Positions 45,008 to 53,723 of a DNA stretch of 64,000 nucleotides are shown here, piece by piece (within the stretch, counting starts at the first letter, position 1; each line of letters opens with the position of its first letter). This stretch comes from CAWDXG01 sp963822115. GTDB taxonomy: Bacteria; Myxococcota_A; Polyangia; Polyangiales; Polyangiaceae. The notes beneath the pieces are model-generated. The model saw nothing but the letters and a program-made list of their open reading frames with translations, did no database searches and had not been told where the DNA came from. A program made the position numbers and the translations under genes. The stretch is taken from the NCBI GenBank assembly GCA_963822115.1, contig CAWGGM010000010.1:248001-312000 (forward strand), read 5' to 3'.

Positions 45008-47524
45008 TCAGAACAGGGGCTTGGGCGCCGCGGAAGCCGTGGCCCTGGGCGCTGCGGGATGCGTAGCGTGGCCGTGCGGTGTGGCCAGACCCGAAGAAGG
45101 CATGCCGAGGCCCGAGGAGGGCATCGATCGTCGGGGCACGGCGTGGCGCGCAGGAGCGTGCTGCGCGGCGCCCGTGTGGACGACAACGTGGGCAGCCGCC
45201 GTGGGCGCCGAGGCGCTGGGTGCAACGGCCGGCGCTGGCGCAACGGACGCAGTGGGCGCCGCTGAAGGTCCCGCAATCGCGGTCGCCGAGGTTGCGGCGG
45301 TTGCCGCGGGCATCGCCGCCGTGACCACGGATTCGGCAGCGCTCGGCTGCACGGAAGCCGCGGGCGCGGCTGCGCTCGTATGTGACCGCATGACGAACAG
45401 GCCGATCGTCATGACGAGCATGCTCGTGACGAGCGCCAGGAAGATCGCGAGCGGGATGCTGAAGCGCCCCTTTGCGCCCGACGTGCGAGCCCGCGCGGAC
45501 TGCGCTGGACCAACCGGCGTCGCCATCGTGCCAGGCGTCGGAGGCGTCGGATCGCGACGTGCAGCGGCGGGACTTGCGGCAGACGAGTGCGACGCCTCCT
45601 GGCGGAATGCAGCGCGACCAGGAAGCAGTGGCGCTTGACCGGCGCTCTTGATGGGAGGCGACGACGCACCTACGGGCAGGTCGTGCCGGGTTGAACCAGC
45701 GTCGGCAGCGGACCCCGCGGACGCAGCGCTCTCCAACGTCGGTTCCGTGGCTATCGCTTGCTGGGCGGAAGAGAGCACGAATCCTGCAAGCTCGCCGCGG
45801 GCGAGCTCGGTGTCCTCGGGACTTCCAAGGAGCAGCGCCAACAGAGCGCCGCGTGCGGCGCCGTGCTCGCCGGTAGCCGAGCGACCGAACGCAACGAGCA
45901 CGGAGAGCGCAAAGCTCTGCACATCCTCGTCTGCGCGGTCGAGCGCGTGCAGCGCATTCTCGGCGGCGTCGAGACGCAGCGCGGGCTCGACGAGCAGAGC
46001 GGCACCGAGAGCGACGCGGCCATGCGCCGCCATGCTCGCGTGGCGGCCAGGTGCGAGATCCGGCTGGCTGTTGCCGATGCGCGCGAGATCGTCGTTCTTC
46101 AGCGCGGCAGCCACGTCGTGCTCTCCGGCCAGCGCAACGATGCGGCGGCGCACCTCGTCTTGCTTGCGCTGATCCAGACGCGGCATCCGGGCCACGAGCA
46201 TGCGCAGCTGCGCGAAGGCAGTCGCGTCAAGCTGGACCGACGCGGCAACATACGCGAGAGCCTGCTCCACCTGGCTGCTGCTACCGGGGCTCACGGCGAA
46301 CCGTGCAGCGCCCACCAGCAATGCAGCATCCAGCTCGGCGGGCGAGCTCGCGACCGGTGCCGTCCGGACGCTGGCGGGGGCCGCACCGGGTTCCGTGTCC
46401 GCGGTCTGGATGCGGTGCTCGACCTTCGCGTCCGGCAGCTGGTGCGGCGGAACGCGCTCCGTGTACAGGATGGGTTGCGCCACCGGCGGCGACGAAGCCC
46501 CAAGCGGCACCTGCTCGGCAGGGATGACCGCCGGCCCCTCCACAGCCTGCCTCGGAGGCTTCGCTTGCGGCGCTCCCGAGCGCGTGCCGGGAGGCCTGGG
46601 CGAGCGCGCCGTGGCGTCCATCCAGGTCACCGCACCAGCTGCCGAAGTGATGCACGAGCGCGGCCTCCAGCTCGCTCGCCATCTCGGTCATCGACTGCTG
46701 GCGCTCCTCGCGCTTCTTCGACAGCGCGCGCTGCACGATCGCGGACACGTCGGCCGGCGTACCCGGCGCACGTTCCACGAGCGGCACCGGCACCGCGTAG
46801 ATCTGGCGGATGCCGAGCTCGTAGGGCGGCGGCAGATCGAGCGGGCCCGGACCTTCCGAGAGGCAGTGCATTCCGCCGACCATCTCGTAGAGGATGTGGC
46901 CGAGGGCGTACACATCCGCACGGGCATCGGTCACGTCGGCCTGCAGCCGCTCCGGGCTCATGTACGCGTGCGTGCCGAGCATCCGGAAGCGGTCCGTCGT
47001 CTTCATCTGGGCGCGGCGGAACTTGCTGGTGCCGAAGTCGAGCACGCGCACAGTGTCGCCGGGCTCGACCACGAACACGTTCTCCGGCTTCAGGTCCCGG
47101 TGGATGACCCCGCAGTCGTGCGCGGCCTGCACACCCAGCGCGATCTGGATCCCGAAGCGCAGCGCCCGCTCGATGCCGAGCGCCCCCACGTCGTTGAGCT
47201 CGCCGCGGAGCGACCGTCCGTGCAGCAGCTCCATCGTGAACCAGACCACGCCCTCGGGCGTCACACCGCCGTCGGTGATCTGGACGACATACGGATGCCG
47301 GATCTCGGCCAGGGCCCGCGCTTCGAGGCGCATGCGCTCGTGGTGGTCCCCTGCCCGGTTGTACAGGGCCTTCAGCGCGACCGGCAGCCCGGTGAAGCAA
47401 TGCTCCGCTCGTACACGACACCGACCCCACCTGCCTTGAGGCGCCGCACGATGCGGTACCGCCCCTCGCAGATGTCGCCCGGTTTGAACGGCCCGGGATC
47501 GGTGATGACCTCGCTGGTCGCCAT
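45008..47524 (-). pseudogene. Membrane Ser/Thr protein kinase 1, two frameshifts (~47409 and ~46625)
   Basis: Starts MATSEVITDPGPFKPGDICE with the Gly loop KAGGVGVVYE. Near 47408-47410 one G seems missing; the adjacent frame then gives AEHCFTGLPVALKALYNRAG with the ATP-binding Lys, HRDLKPENVFV, LDFGTSKFRR and THAYMSPERL. Near 46625 the frame changes back: FGSWCG then VTWMDATARSP. The C-terminal half is Pro/Ala-rich, with a helical repeat region (SVLVAFGRSATGEHGAARGA), a TM helix (LAIFLALVTSMLVMTIGLFV) and an Ala-rich outside tail. Without shifts it would be about 839 residues. It heads the PEGA/PGRS operon. Confidence 0.82.
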
Positions 47525-47690
47525 GTCGAATAGTGCCGAGCGCCCCCGCTCAGGCCTCCTCGCGGCCGAGTGTATCCGCCTCGCCGGCCGTTCGGTACCC
47601 CGCCTTCGCGCGGGTTCCGGACGCCTTCCGCTGGGCAATCAGGCCGGTTCCGACCCGACGGTCGGATACCGCTCGATGTCCCTGGCGCCG

Positions 47691-47746
47691 CACGTTCACG
47701 CGACTCTATCGGACGACGGAACGAGCCGGTTGCGGAGAAAATCCGC
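47691..47746 (-). repeat. Conserved 5'-flank block, copy 1
   Basis: Fifty-six bases beginning CACGTTCACGCGACTCTATC match 50292-50347 at about 47 positions by eye, in the same orientation relative to a kinase gene. The similarity continues weakly downstream (ccgacggtcggata against ccgctgatcggatg). Here the block ends about 167 bp before the kinase ATG; the intervening minus-strand sequence could encode a short leader peptide similar to the N-terminus of kinase 2. The rest of the spacer 47525-47905 shows nothing further. Confidence 0.6.
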
Positions 47747-47905
47747 CCGGCGCCCTGGGCCGTGTCGAAGCAGGTTTTCAGCGCCGCTCGGGCCGCTCCC
47801 GCAAAAAGCTCCGCAACTCGCGGCACGACGGACCGAGTAGCGGGCATGCACAACAAACACGACGTTCAGGGCCGATTGCCTACAACCGTGTCAGCTCGCA
47901 CCAAC

Positions 47906-48501
47906 ATGCGTACGCCGCGCGCGGCATTGCTCCTTGCCGCTGCCAGCACTCTTCTGTCCGTTTGCCTTGCCGGCTGCGTGGCTTCCACCGGAGACGCCTT
48001 CGGAGGCAGGGCGGAGGCGGAGGCGGAGGTGCTGCTGGCGCTGGCGCTAGCGGCGGCAACACCACAACCTGCTCGGAGACGCGCTGCGACGGCGAACGCA
48101 GCCAGTGCGTCAAGTGGTACAACCTGGACCGCGACGACTGCGTGGACGACTGCGCCGGAACCATGGACGACCAGGGCTGCGTCGCGGGGTGCTTCAATCT
48201 CGCGCAAGATCTGATCTCATCAGTTTGTGACGACGATTTCAACGCCTGCACAGCTTCCGCGAAAGCAAGCGAATGTTGGGACACCCCCGATCCTGCAGGC
48301 AAGTGTGTAGGAACGAGCGAGATTTCATGCCCGAACGTCGGCCACAAGAGCGCGTGCGATACCGTCCCTGGATGTGAAGCGTCCGGGAGCTACGACGACC
48401 TCACCGGCCTCACCTACTGGTCCTGCGGCGGCAAGCCCGCCGCCTGTTCGGACATGAAGGACGCCCAGAGCTGCCGCGCACTTCGGTGCACTTGGGAGTG
48501 A
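47906..48501 (+). pseudogene. Cys-rich lipoprotein, frameshifted at ~48010
   Basis: Starts MRTPRAALLLAAASTLLSVC then LAGC lipobox and GDAFGG. Around 48005-48012, in the Gly run ggaggcagggcggagg, coding changes frame and continues with a poly-Gly stretch and TTTCSETRCDGERSQCVKWY, NLDRDDCVDDCAGTMDDQGC, CDTVPGCEASGSYDD and CSDMKDAQSCRALRCTWE. The module with six or more Cys pairs looks disulfide-stabilised, similar in style to 17107-17619. One base lost or gained in the G-rich run would explain the break. Confidence 0.75.
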
Positions 48502-48510
48502 GCCGCGGTT

Positions 48511-48807
48511 TCAGAGCTTCGGCGCGCGTCCACGGCGAGCGCTCCACACGGTGAGCACCTCGATCATCTGCTTGCCCTCGTTGATCTCGAAGTACACGTG
48601 GCAGTCTGATTTCTCGAGGAGCACGCGCTTCAACCGCGGACGCTTCGCTGTCGGGCACGGCGTTCCGGGAGCGCTGACGGTCTCGAGAAGTTCGATCGTG
48701 TCGAGCAACTCTCGCAGGAACGTTTCCGGATGGTCGGCTACTTCGCGCCAGCGCGCATCGATCCTCGCGATAGCGCCCTGCGCTCGCTTCGAGAGCCGGA
48801 CCTTCAC
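48511..48807 (-). CDS. RelE/ParE-family toxin
   Basis: 98 residues from GTG 48807, overlapping the antitoxin stop as GTGA. It reads KVRLSKRAQGAIARIDARWR, then EVADHPETFLRELLDTIELL and CHVYFEINEGKQMIEVLTVW, ending SARRGRAPKL, the ParE/RelE fold (two helices then a beta sheet with the closing VWSARRG motif). RelE homologues cut mRNA on the ribosome, ParE homologues poison gyrase; the sequence does not decide. The small TA unit stabilises nothing visible here. Confidence 0.85.
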   Translation of the reverse strand: MKVRLSKRAQGAIARIDARWREVADHPETFLRELLDTIELLETVSAPGTPCPTAKRPRLKRVLLEKSDCHVYFEINEGKQMIEVLTVWSARRGRAPKL

Positions 48808-49043
48808 GGCTTCGTCGATAGCCGAGCAATGAACTGCCGCGCGTCTTCGTGGTCGCCTTTGTCGAAATCGCGACGCCCGTCCTCGAGCTCCTGTTCGAGC
48901 TCGGAACGCTCTTCCGGAGACATGTGCGCGAACGGATCCACGATCCGCGTAACCGCCAGCTCGACCTCGGTGCCCTCGGGCAGCTCGGTGGTCTCGTCGG
49001 CCACGAAGCGGCCATTCCTGACGTGCGCTCTCACAGCAGCCAT
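48804..49043 (-). CDS. Antitoxin of the adjacent RelE/ParE toxin
   Basis: 79 residues starting MAAVRAHVRNGRFVADETTE. The N-terminal part is beta-rich and basic enough to bind DNA (RAHVRNGRF), then LPEGTEVELAV, followed by an acidic helical tail (MSPEERSELEQELEDGRRDF DKGD) of the type that wraps toxin. Its stop overlaps the toxin start, the normal order antitoxin then toxin, and it probably represses its own promoter. Confidence 0.85.
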   Translation of the reverse strand: MAAVRAHVRNGRFVADETTELPEGTEVELAVTRIVDPFAHMSPEERSELEQELEDGRRDFDKGDHEDARQFIARLSTKP

Positions 49044-49085
49044 TGAGCGAGCATAGCACGCGCCAGGAGGACGTGACGTCCACGC

Positions 49086-50300
49086 CTACCGACGGGCAAC
49101 AAGCCCGGCGACGACGGCTGCGGTCGCGCTCGCGAAGATGCACGCTCCCCAGACCAGCGGTGAGCGCGAGCCCCGGAGCACGAGCAGGGCCATCAGCGAA
49201 ACCAGCACGGCCGAACACACGACGACCACGTACGGGACGTACGAGCTCGACGGCGAACGCTCGGCCACTTCTGTCGCGTCGCCGGCGGTAGGAGCTTCCG
49301 ACGCTGGCTCGCTCGCGTGCGTTGGTGACGGCGGCTCGTCCGCTGCTGGCAGGCGCTCGGCGATGCCCGCCAGCACCTCGTCGAGCTCCTGTGCGGAGGC
49401 GAAGCGATTCGACGGCCGCTTCTCGAGTGTGCGCAGGATGGCAGCGTCGAGCTCGGGCGCAATCGGCTGCGGTGCAACCGTGGAGGGAGCTGCCGGCACT
49501 ACACCGAGGTGCGCGTCGAACAGCCGCTCGCGTCCGTGGTGATCGTCGAATGGCCCCCGCCCTGCCACGAGCGTGTAGAGCACCAGTCCGAGCGCATACA
49601 GATCCGCCCGGTGGTCGATGCCACGGCCGAGGATCTGCTCGGGGCTCGCGTAGCGCGGTGTGCCCACGATCGCCCCGTCCACCGTCGGCACGGCGGGCGG
49701 CGCTAGCGCACCGTGCGCAGCACCTGCCAGCACCTTGGCCACACCGAAGTCGAGCACCTTCACCACCCGCCCACCGATACGCGGCTCGTGCAGGAAGATG
49801 TTGTCGAGCTTCAGGTCGCGGTGGATCAGGCCGATGCCGTGAGCCGCAGCGAGAGCCGCAAGCACCTCCCGCACGACGCCAATCGCCTCGCCGACCGGCA
49901 GGTACCCGCGCGCGTCGAGCTCGTCGCCCAGCGTGCGCCCGTCCAGCCGCTCCATGACGAAGAAGGGACGACCGTCGGCCGCACGCGCGAAGTCCGTGAT
50001 GCCGACGATGTGGGGGTTCGACAGCGCTCCGAGCGCCTGCGCTTCGACGCGCATGCGATCGACCAACGCGGCATGATCCGCGAACTCGGGTCGGAGGATC
50101 TTGGCAACGAACGTCCTCTCCAGGACGCGGTGCTCGACCAGGAACACCTCGCCCATGCCGCCCTCGCCCAGCTGCCCCAGCGCCCGGTACTGCGTCCCGA
50201 CAAACGGGTCCGCCCCGACGCCGGGCGCGTCGCCCGACAGGCCGTTGCCTTCTCCGACCCGCTGATCGGATGACGCTCTACTTCCCTGCTGCACGTCCAC
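49086..50300 (-). CDS. Ser/Thr protein kinase 2 with C-terminal membrane helices
   Basis: 404 residues. Hanks motifs: LGEGGMGEVFLVEH, AKILRPEF with the Lys, IGLIHRDLKLDNIFL (KLDN instead of KPEN), VLDFGVAKV and GTPRYASPEQILGRGIDHRA. A Pro/Ala/Ser linker follows, then two hydrophobic segments (SSYVPYVVVVCSAVLVSLMA and WGACIFASATAAVVAGLVAR). GTG 50300 or 50294 is the only reasonable start; this places the conserved block at 50292-50347 across the start. Intact, unlike kinase 1. No extracellular sensor domain is present. Confidence 0.92.
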   Translation of the reverse strand: MDVQQGSRASSDQRVGEGNGLSGDAPGVGADPFVGTQYRALGQLGEGGMGEVFLVEHRVLERTFVAKILRPEFADHAALVDRMRVEAQALGALSNPHIVGITDFARAADGRPFFVMERLDGRTLGDELDARGYLPVGEAIGVVREVLAALAAAHGIGLIHRDLKLDNIFLHEPRIGGRVVKVLDFGVAKVLAGAAHGALAPPAVPTVDGAIVGTPRYASPEQILGRGIDHRADLYALGLVLYTLVAGRGPFDDHHGRERLFDAHLGVVPAAPSTVAPQPIAPELDAAILRTLEKRPSNRFASAQELDEVLAGIAERLPAADEPPSPTHASEPASEAPTAGDATEVAERSPSSSYVPYVVVVCSAVLVSLMALLVLRGSRSPLVWGACIFASATAAVVAGLVARR

Positions 50301-50347
50301 GCGAGTCTATCGGACGATGGGGCGAGCGGGTTGCGCGGAAATTCCGC
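50292..50347 (-). repeat. Conserved 5'-flank block, copy 2
   Basis: Counterpart of 47691-47746, beginning CACGTCCACGCGAGTCTATC. It overlaps the first three codons of kinase 2. It may be a shared promoter/leader or simply the residue of a segmental duplication of the 5' end of an ancestral kinase gene. Confidence 0.6.
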
Positions 50348-50381
50348 TTGGCTGACTGCAGCGCCGTTTGCCCTGGCGAAT

Positions 50382-51120
50382 CTATCGATCGCCGCGCTCG
50401 CGGCGGTCCTTCTTGATCAGGGCGTAGACAGATCCGCCGTCCTTGTACTTGGGCCCGAAGCGACCGAGGAAGTCGTTGAACGCGTCGTATTTGCTTCGAT
50501 TGGGATCCGTCGTGCTGGCGTTCCACCGCGCGACGAGATCCTCGGCAGCGGCCTTGTCGTCCTTGGTGTGGGCGAAAGGCCGTCCGGACCCTGCGAAAAG
50601 AGCCAAGTACCACAGCGCGGGACCGGTGCCCTCGTGGAGGCGCACCTCAAAGGGGCGAGAGACGCCGTCCAGAACGTCGAGCAAGTCCTTGCGCCGTCCG
50701 GCCGTGCCGCTGACATATCCGAGCGCTGTCGCCGCGCGCTCGACTTTCTTTGCCGCCGCTTGTCGCTCCTCGTCCGAGGGTGGCGTTTTCCATTGCAGGC
50801 CTCCACAGCCGTACCAGCCCCGCGGAATTCGCAAGGCGAGAAGCCAGCCACAGAACAGTCATCGAAAGAAGGAGGGCTTCTTCCACAGCGTTGTCGGGGA
50901 GAAATTCCATCGTGCGGTACGGTTCGTACACATGATTGCGCATCGCCCTCAACGCACCGTCGATGGCGATGCGTACGTCGCAATCGCGGTCGTGCACAGC
51001 CGAAGCGCTCTCGAACCAGCACGGCGGCAGGTACGCAGGCACGGTGGTGCCGCCACCGGGGAGGTCTCGCGGAACCAAGTAGGGCGGTTCGGAAAACCAA
51101 TCGTCGGACTCCTCAACCAT
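50382..51120 (-). pseudogene. Hypothetical protein of the DRRERDDR-tail family, frameshifted near 50840
   Basis: The first part (51120 leftwards) reads MVEESDDWFSEPPYLVPRDL, then YRTMEFLPDNAVEEALLLSM TVLWL. Near 50840 the sequence ggctggct looks like a 4-bp tandem duplication; deleting it joins to LALRIPRGWYGCGGLQWKTP and on to WNASTTDPNRSKYDAFNDFL, GRFGPKYKDGGSVYALIKKD, RRERGDR. The product would be about 245 residues, soluble or single-pass, of unknown family. Truncated relatives lie at 51363-51705 and (last eight codons only) 34838-34861. Confidence 0.7.
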
Positions 51121-51149
51121 TTCGCGCCCTCTCAGCGTTCGCTCCGCCT

Positions 51150-51391
51150 CCGGAACCGTCGTCGACGGCCGGCGCTGTCTATGAATCGAAAGTCAATGAC
51201 CAGGACTTGGCGCTTGCCGCGCTTCTTCGTTCGGACCGGAACAGTCCCGCGGCCTGTACTGGACCACCAGGCTTCGTGGTGCCGCCGGGTGTTGCACCAC
51301 GCTAGCTTGCAGGCGCCGTCGCGATCGGTCGATCCGGAAACCTGCTTTCCGGGTGCATGAATCTATCGATCGTCGCGCTCGCGGCGGTCCT
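51150..51391. repeat. 242-bp direct repeat, copy B (integrase 5' remnant)
   Basis: Near-identical to 34621-34861. On the minus strand it holds the hairpin, the integrase upstream region and the integrase N-terminus as far as IDSAGRRRRFR. The rest of the integrase is absent; the neighbouring frame goes straight into unrelated DNA. So this is a remnant of a second, related integrase element or one product of a duplication. Confidence 0.85.
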
Positions 51392-51705
51392 TCTTGATCA
51401 GGGCGTAGACGGATTGGCCGTCCTTGTACTTGGGCCCGAAGCGACCGAGGAAGTCGTTGAATGCGTCGTACTTGCTTCGGTTGGGATCCGTCGTGCTGGC
51501 CTGCCACCTCGCGATGAGATCCTCGGCAGCGACCTTGTCCTCCGCGCTGTGGCCGCGAACGCGTCCAGACGCCGCGAACAGGGCCACGTACCAGATGGGG
51601 GCGGCAGTGTCGTCATCGTGGATGTCGTCATAGGTGGGGTAGACGCCGTCCAGAACGTCGAGCAGGCTCTTGCGCCGTAGAGCGATGCCGCTGGGGGTAG
51701 ACTAG
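51363..51705 (-). pseudogene. 5'-truncated paralogue of the 50.4-kb hypothetical gene
   Basis: The frame is open only from about 51705 (preceded in frame by TAG) and reads SGIALRRKSLLDVLDGVYPT, YDDIHDDDTAAPIWYVALFA, then WQASTTDPNRSKYDAFNDFL and ends KKDRRERDDR. It matches the C-terminal two thirds of the 50382-51120 product; the N-terminal part is gone. No start codon or ribosome site. Confidence 0.7.
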
Positions 51706-51786
51706 CGCCCGGAACCGCAGGATCGAGGACCTGGCGGACCTGCCTGGGCCCCAGACGTTCACCAACACTACATCCCCAGAGAGACC

Positions 51787-51918
51787 ATGACCTCCGACCG
51801 CATCGATCAACTCTTCGATCTTCTCGACGATTGGCGGCACCTCCCGTCCTACAAGCTCGAGCCGCGTGCTGACCCTATTCAAGAACTGGAAGTGACCCTC
51901 CGCCGAGGACCAGCGTAG
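51787..51918 (+). CDS. Small protein or 5' gene fragment, 43 codons
   Basis: ATG 51787 with AGAGAG upstream gives MTSDRIDQLFDLLDDWRHLP, SYKLEPRADPIQELEVTLRR then GPA and TAG. The start (DRIDQLFDLLDDWRHLPxYxLE-RAD) resembles, as I recall, the beginning of longer myxobacterial hypothetical proteins, so this may be a gene cut after the RAD-P position. On the opposite strand the same region has an open but less convincing frame. Confidence 0.55.
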   Translation: MTSDRIDQLFDLLDDWRHLPSYKLEPRADPIQELEVTLRRGPA

Positions 51919-51928
51919 GCCGCTCGGC

Positions 51929-52927
51929 TCAGCCGGTGGTCCAGGTCGGGTCGGCGGCGGCTGCGGGGCCGCGCGCGGGGCGGACGACGAGCGCGATCGA
52001 ATTCTCAACGTCCGGTGAGCCAGAGACCTTCGCGTGGAAGCGAACGGACCAGCCGATCTGCGCGCCGCGCAGGCTGAGGGTGCAGGGCGCGGCGCCCTCC
52101 GGCGGCATCGGAAGTGCGGCGGCGAACCAACCCGGCTGGCCCGGCTCGGCGACAAGCGGGATCGCTTGCTGGTGCACCACGTGCTCGCGCTGCTGCGAGA
52201 AGTTGTCGTAGCCGTACTGCTGGGCCAGCTCGCGCACGACCAGGGTCGCCTCCGCGCGCTCCACGCGAGCGTCGGGCGCCAGCCGCAGGCGGCAGCGTAG
52301 CGCGCCCTCGACGGGCTCGACCTCGGCGTAGGCGTTCCCCGCGGCGCGGGTCGTGAGCAGCCCGAGCACCGTCCCGATCAAGGGGGGCAGCAGGAAGAGC
52401 TGGAGCACGAGCCCTCCGATCCAGGCGTCGTTGCCGTGCTGCACGCCGAAGTAGACGAGCGCGAGGACGCCGAGCTCGAACAGACCAACGATCGCGAGCT
52501 GACGAAGCTGCTTGCCCTTCGCGCGTAGCGGGACAGCCGGCTTCCGGGGGAGCGGCTTCACATCGATCCCGGCACCCTGGTGGTGGACCGCGATCTCGCG
52601 CGTCGCCTCGCTCGCTTGCCCGGCGAGGTCGGCCGTCGCCGCGACGAACCAGCGGCTCTCGAACAGCGTGCCTCGATAGCTCGGGGGCCACGTCGGCCCG
52701 GCGATCTCGAACCGCCAGGTGCCGTCGCTCTCCTGCGAGCCCTGCACCTGGCGAACTTCGCGTCGCTCGGGAGTGGTCGCACCGGAGGTGACGAACACGA
52801 GGCGCACCACGACGCCGCGGCAGGTCGCGGCCTGCGTGGGTGAAACCCTCACGCGGCCGGTGATGGTCGCTCCGGCCTCGTAGGACGCCGGTTCGCGGTC
52901 GAACGTGATCTCCATGGCTTCGGTCAC
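51929..52927 (-). CDS. Arrestin-like membrane protein
   Basis: 332 residues. The N-terminal ~130 residues (EITFDREPASYEAGATITGR, then GVVVRLVFVTSGATTPERRE and WPPSYRGTLFESRWFVAATA DL) look like an arrestin/Spo0M-type beta-sandwich. Two transmembrane helices follow (LAIVGLFELGVLALVYFGVQ and WIGGLVLQLFLLPPLIGTVL) and a second beta domain (LRCRLRLAPDARVERAEATL) closes the protein. Related stand-alone sandwiches bind lipid or partner proteins at the membrane. ATG 52915 is an alternative start. Confidence 0.65.
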   Translation of the reverse strand: MTEAMEITFDREPASYEAGATITGRVRVSPTQAATCRGVVVRLVFVTSGATTPERREVRQVQGSQESDGTWRFEIAGPTWPPSYRGTLFESRWFVAATADLAGQASEATREIAVHHQGAGIDVKPLPRKPAVPLRAKGKQLRQLAIVGLFELGVLALVYFGVQHGNDAWIGGLVLQLFLLPPLIGTVLGLLTTRAAGNAYAEVEPVEGALRCRLRLAPDARVERAEATLVVRELAQQYGYDNFSQQREHVVHQQAIPLVAEPGQPGWFAAALPMPPEGAAPCTLSLRGAQIGWSVRFHAKVSGSPDVENSIALVVRPARGPAAAADPTWTTG

Positions 52928-53723
52928 GTCATGCTGTGCGGAGTCGTTCCGTGGCTTTCCTTGGGGCTGCGGACAGTAGCAGATACCCCCGGGGGGTCTG
53001 CTGGAAGCGTCAGCGCGCCTGGGCAGGTCGATGCGCGCAGCGGATCGGGCAGTTCAGCTCGCCGGACGGCGCCGCCGGCGTGCCTGGTGATCGTCAAACG
53101 CCTGATCCGGGACGTGCCTGAGCGCCAGGAGCAGCGCGAGCAAGTGCAGGGAGCGCAATTCCGTGTCGCGCCCCGCCCTCACGCTCCACTGTCTCGCCTC
53201 TGCCGCTCGGCGTAGACTTCGGGTACGGGCTTGGACTTCCTGGCCTTCGTCCTGCGCGGGATGTAGACGGGAGAGCGCCGCGTGGATCCACCGGAAACCC
53301 GGCTCGTCCCACGCGTCCAGCTACGGCACAGCTCGACACCGCAGCCATCGACGAGTACGCCACCGAGGACGCGCTCACCCAGGCGCAAGGCTTCAGCGGA
53401 TTCCAGGGCACCTTCGAGGGCGACCTCGGGACCGCCATCGACTCGACGGCGAGGAAACCCGACCGAAATCGGCCGGAGAACGAGAGGAAGGACACGTTCA
53501 CCTTCGCGGTGCGGTTTGATTGTGACCGACACCGTTGCCGCCGAAGCCACGGAGGCTGCGGTCAACGGGGCGAAGGCCTCGGTCCGGAGCGCGGGGAACG
53601 CGTTGGAAGGCGTCATTCGGATTGCCTTCTCGCTCGAAGAGGCATGGTGTGGGCGAGGCCTCGGTGGCTCGAAGCCTCCACGATCGGATACGCGCCTCTC
53701 GCGACGTGGTACGACTCTGTTCG
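52928..53723. other. Spacer with gene debris
   Basis: No intact gene is evident. The plus strand at 53329-53523 reads QLDTAAIDEYATEDALTQAQ, then GFSGFQGTFEGDLGTAIDST and FTFAVRFDCD, with protein-like composition but no start and no clear stop; it looks like the 3' part of a lost gene. A T-arm-like word GGTGGCTCGAAGCCTCC at about 53663-53680 is not part of a tRNA. Confidence 0.4.

Noticed and set aside
53663..53682. T-arm-like word GGTGGCTCGAAGCCTCC suggesting a tRNA
   Set aside because: No acceptor or anticodon stem can be formed around it; the region is gene debris.
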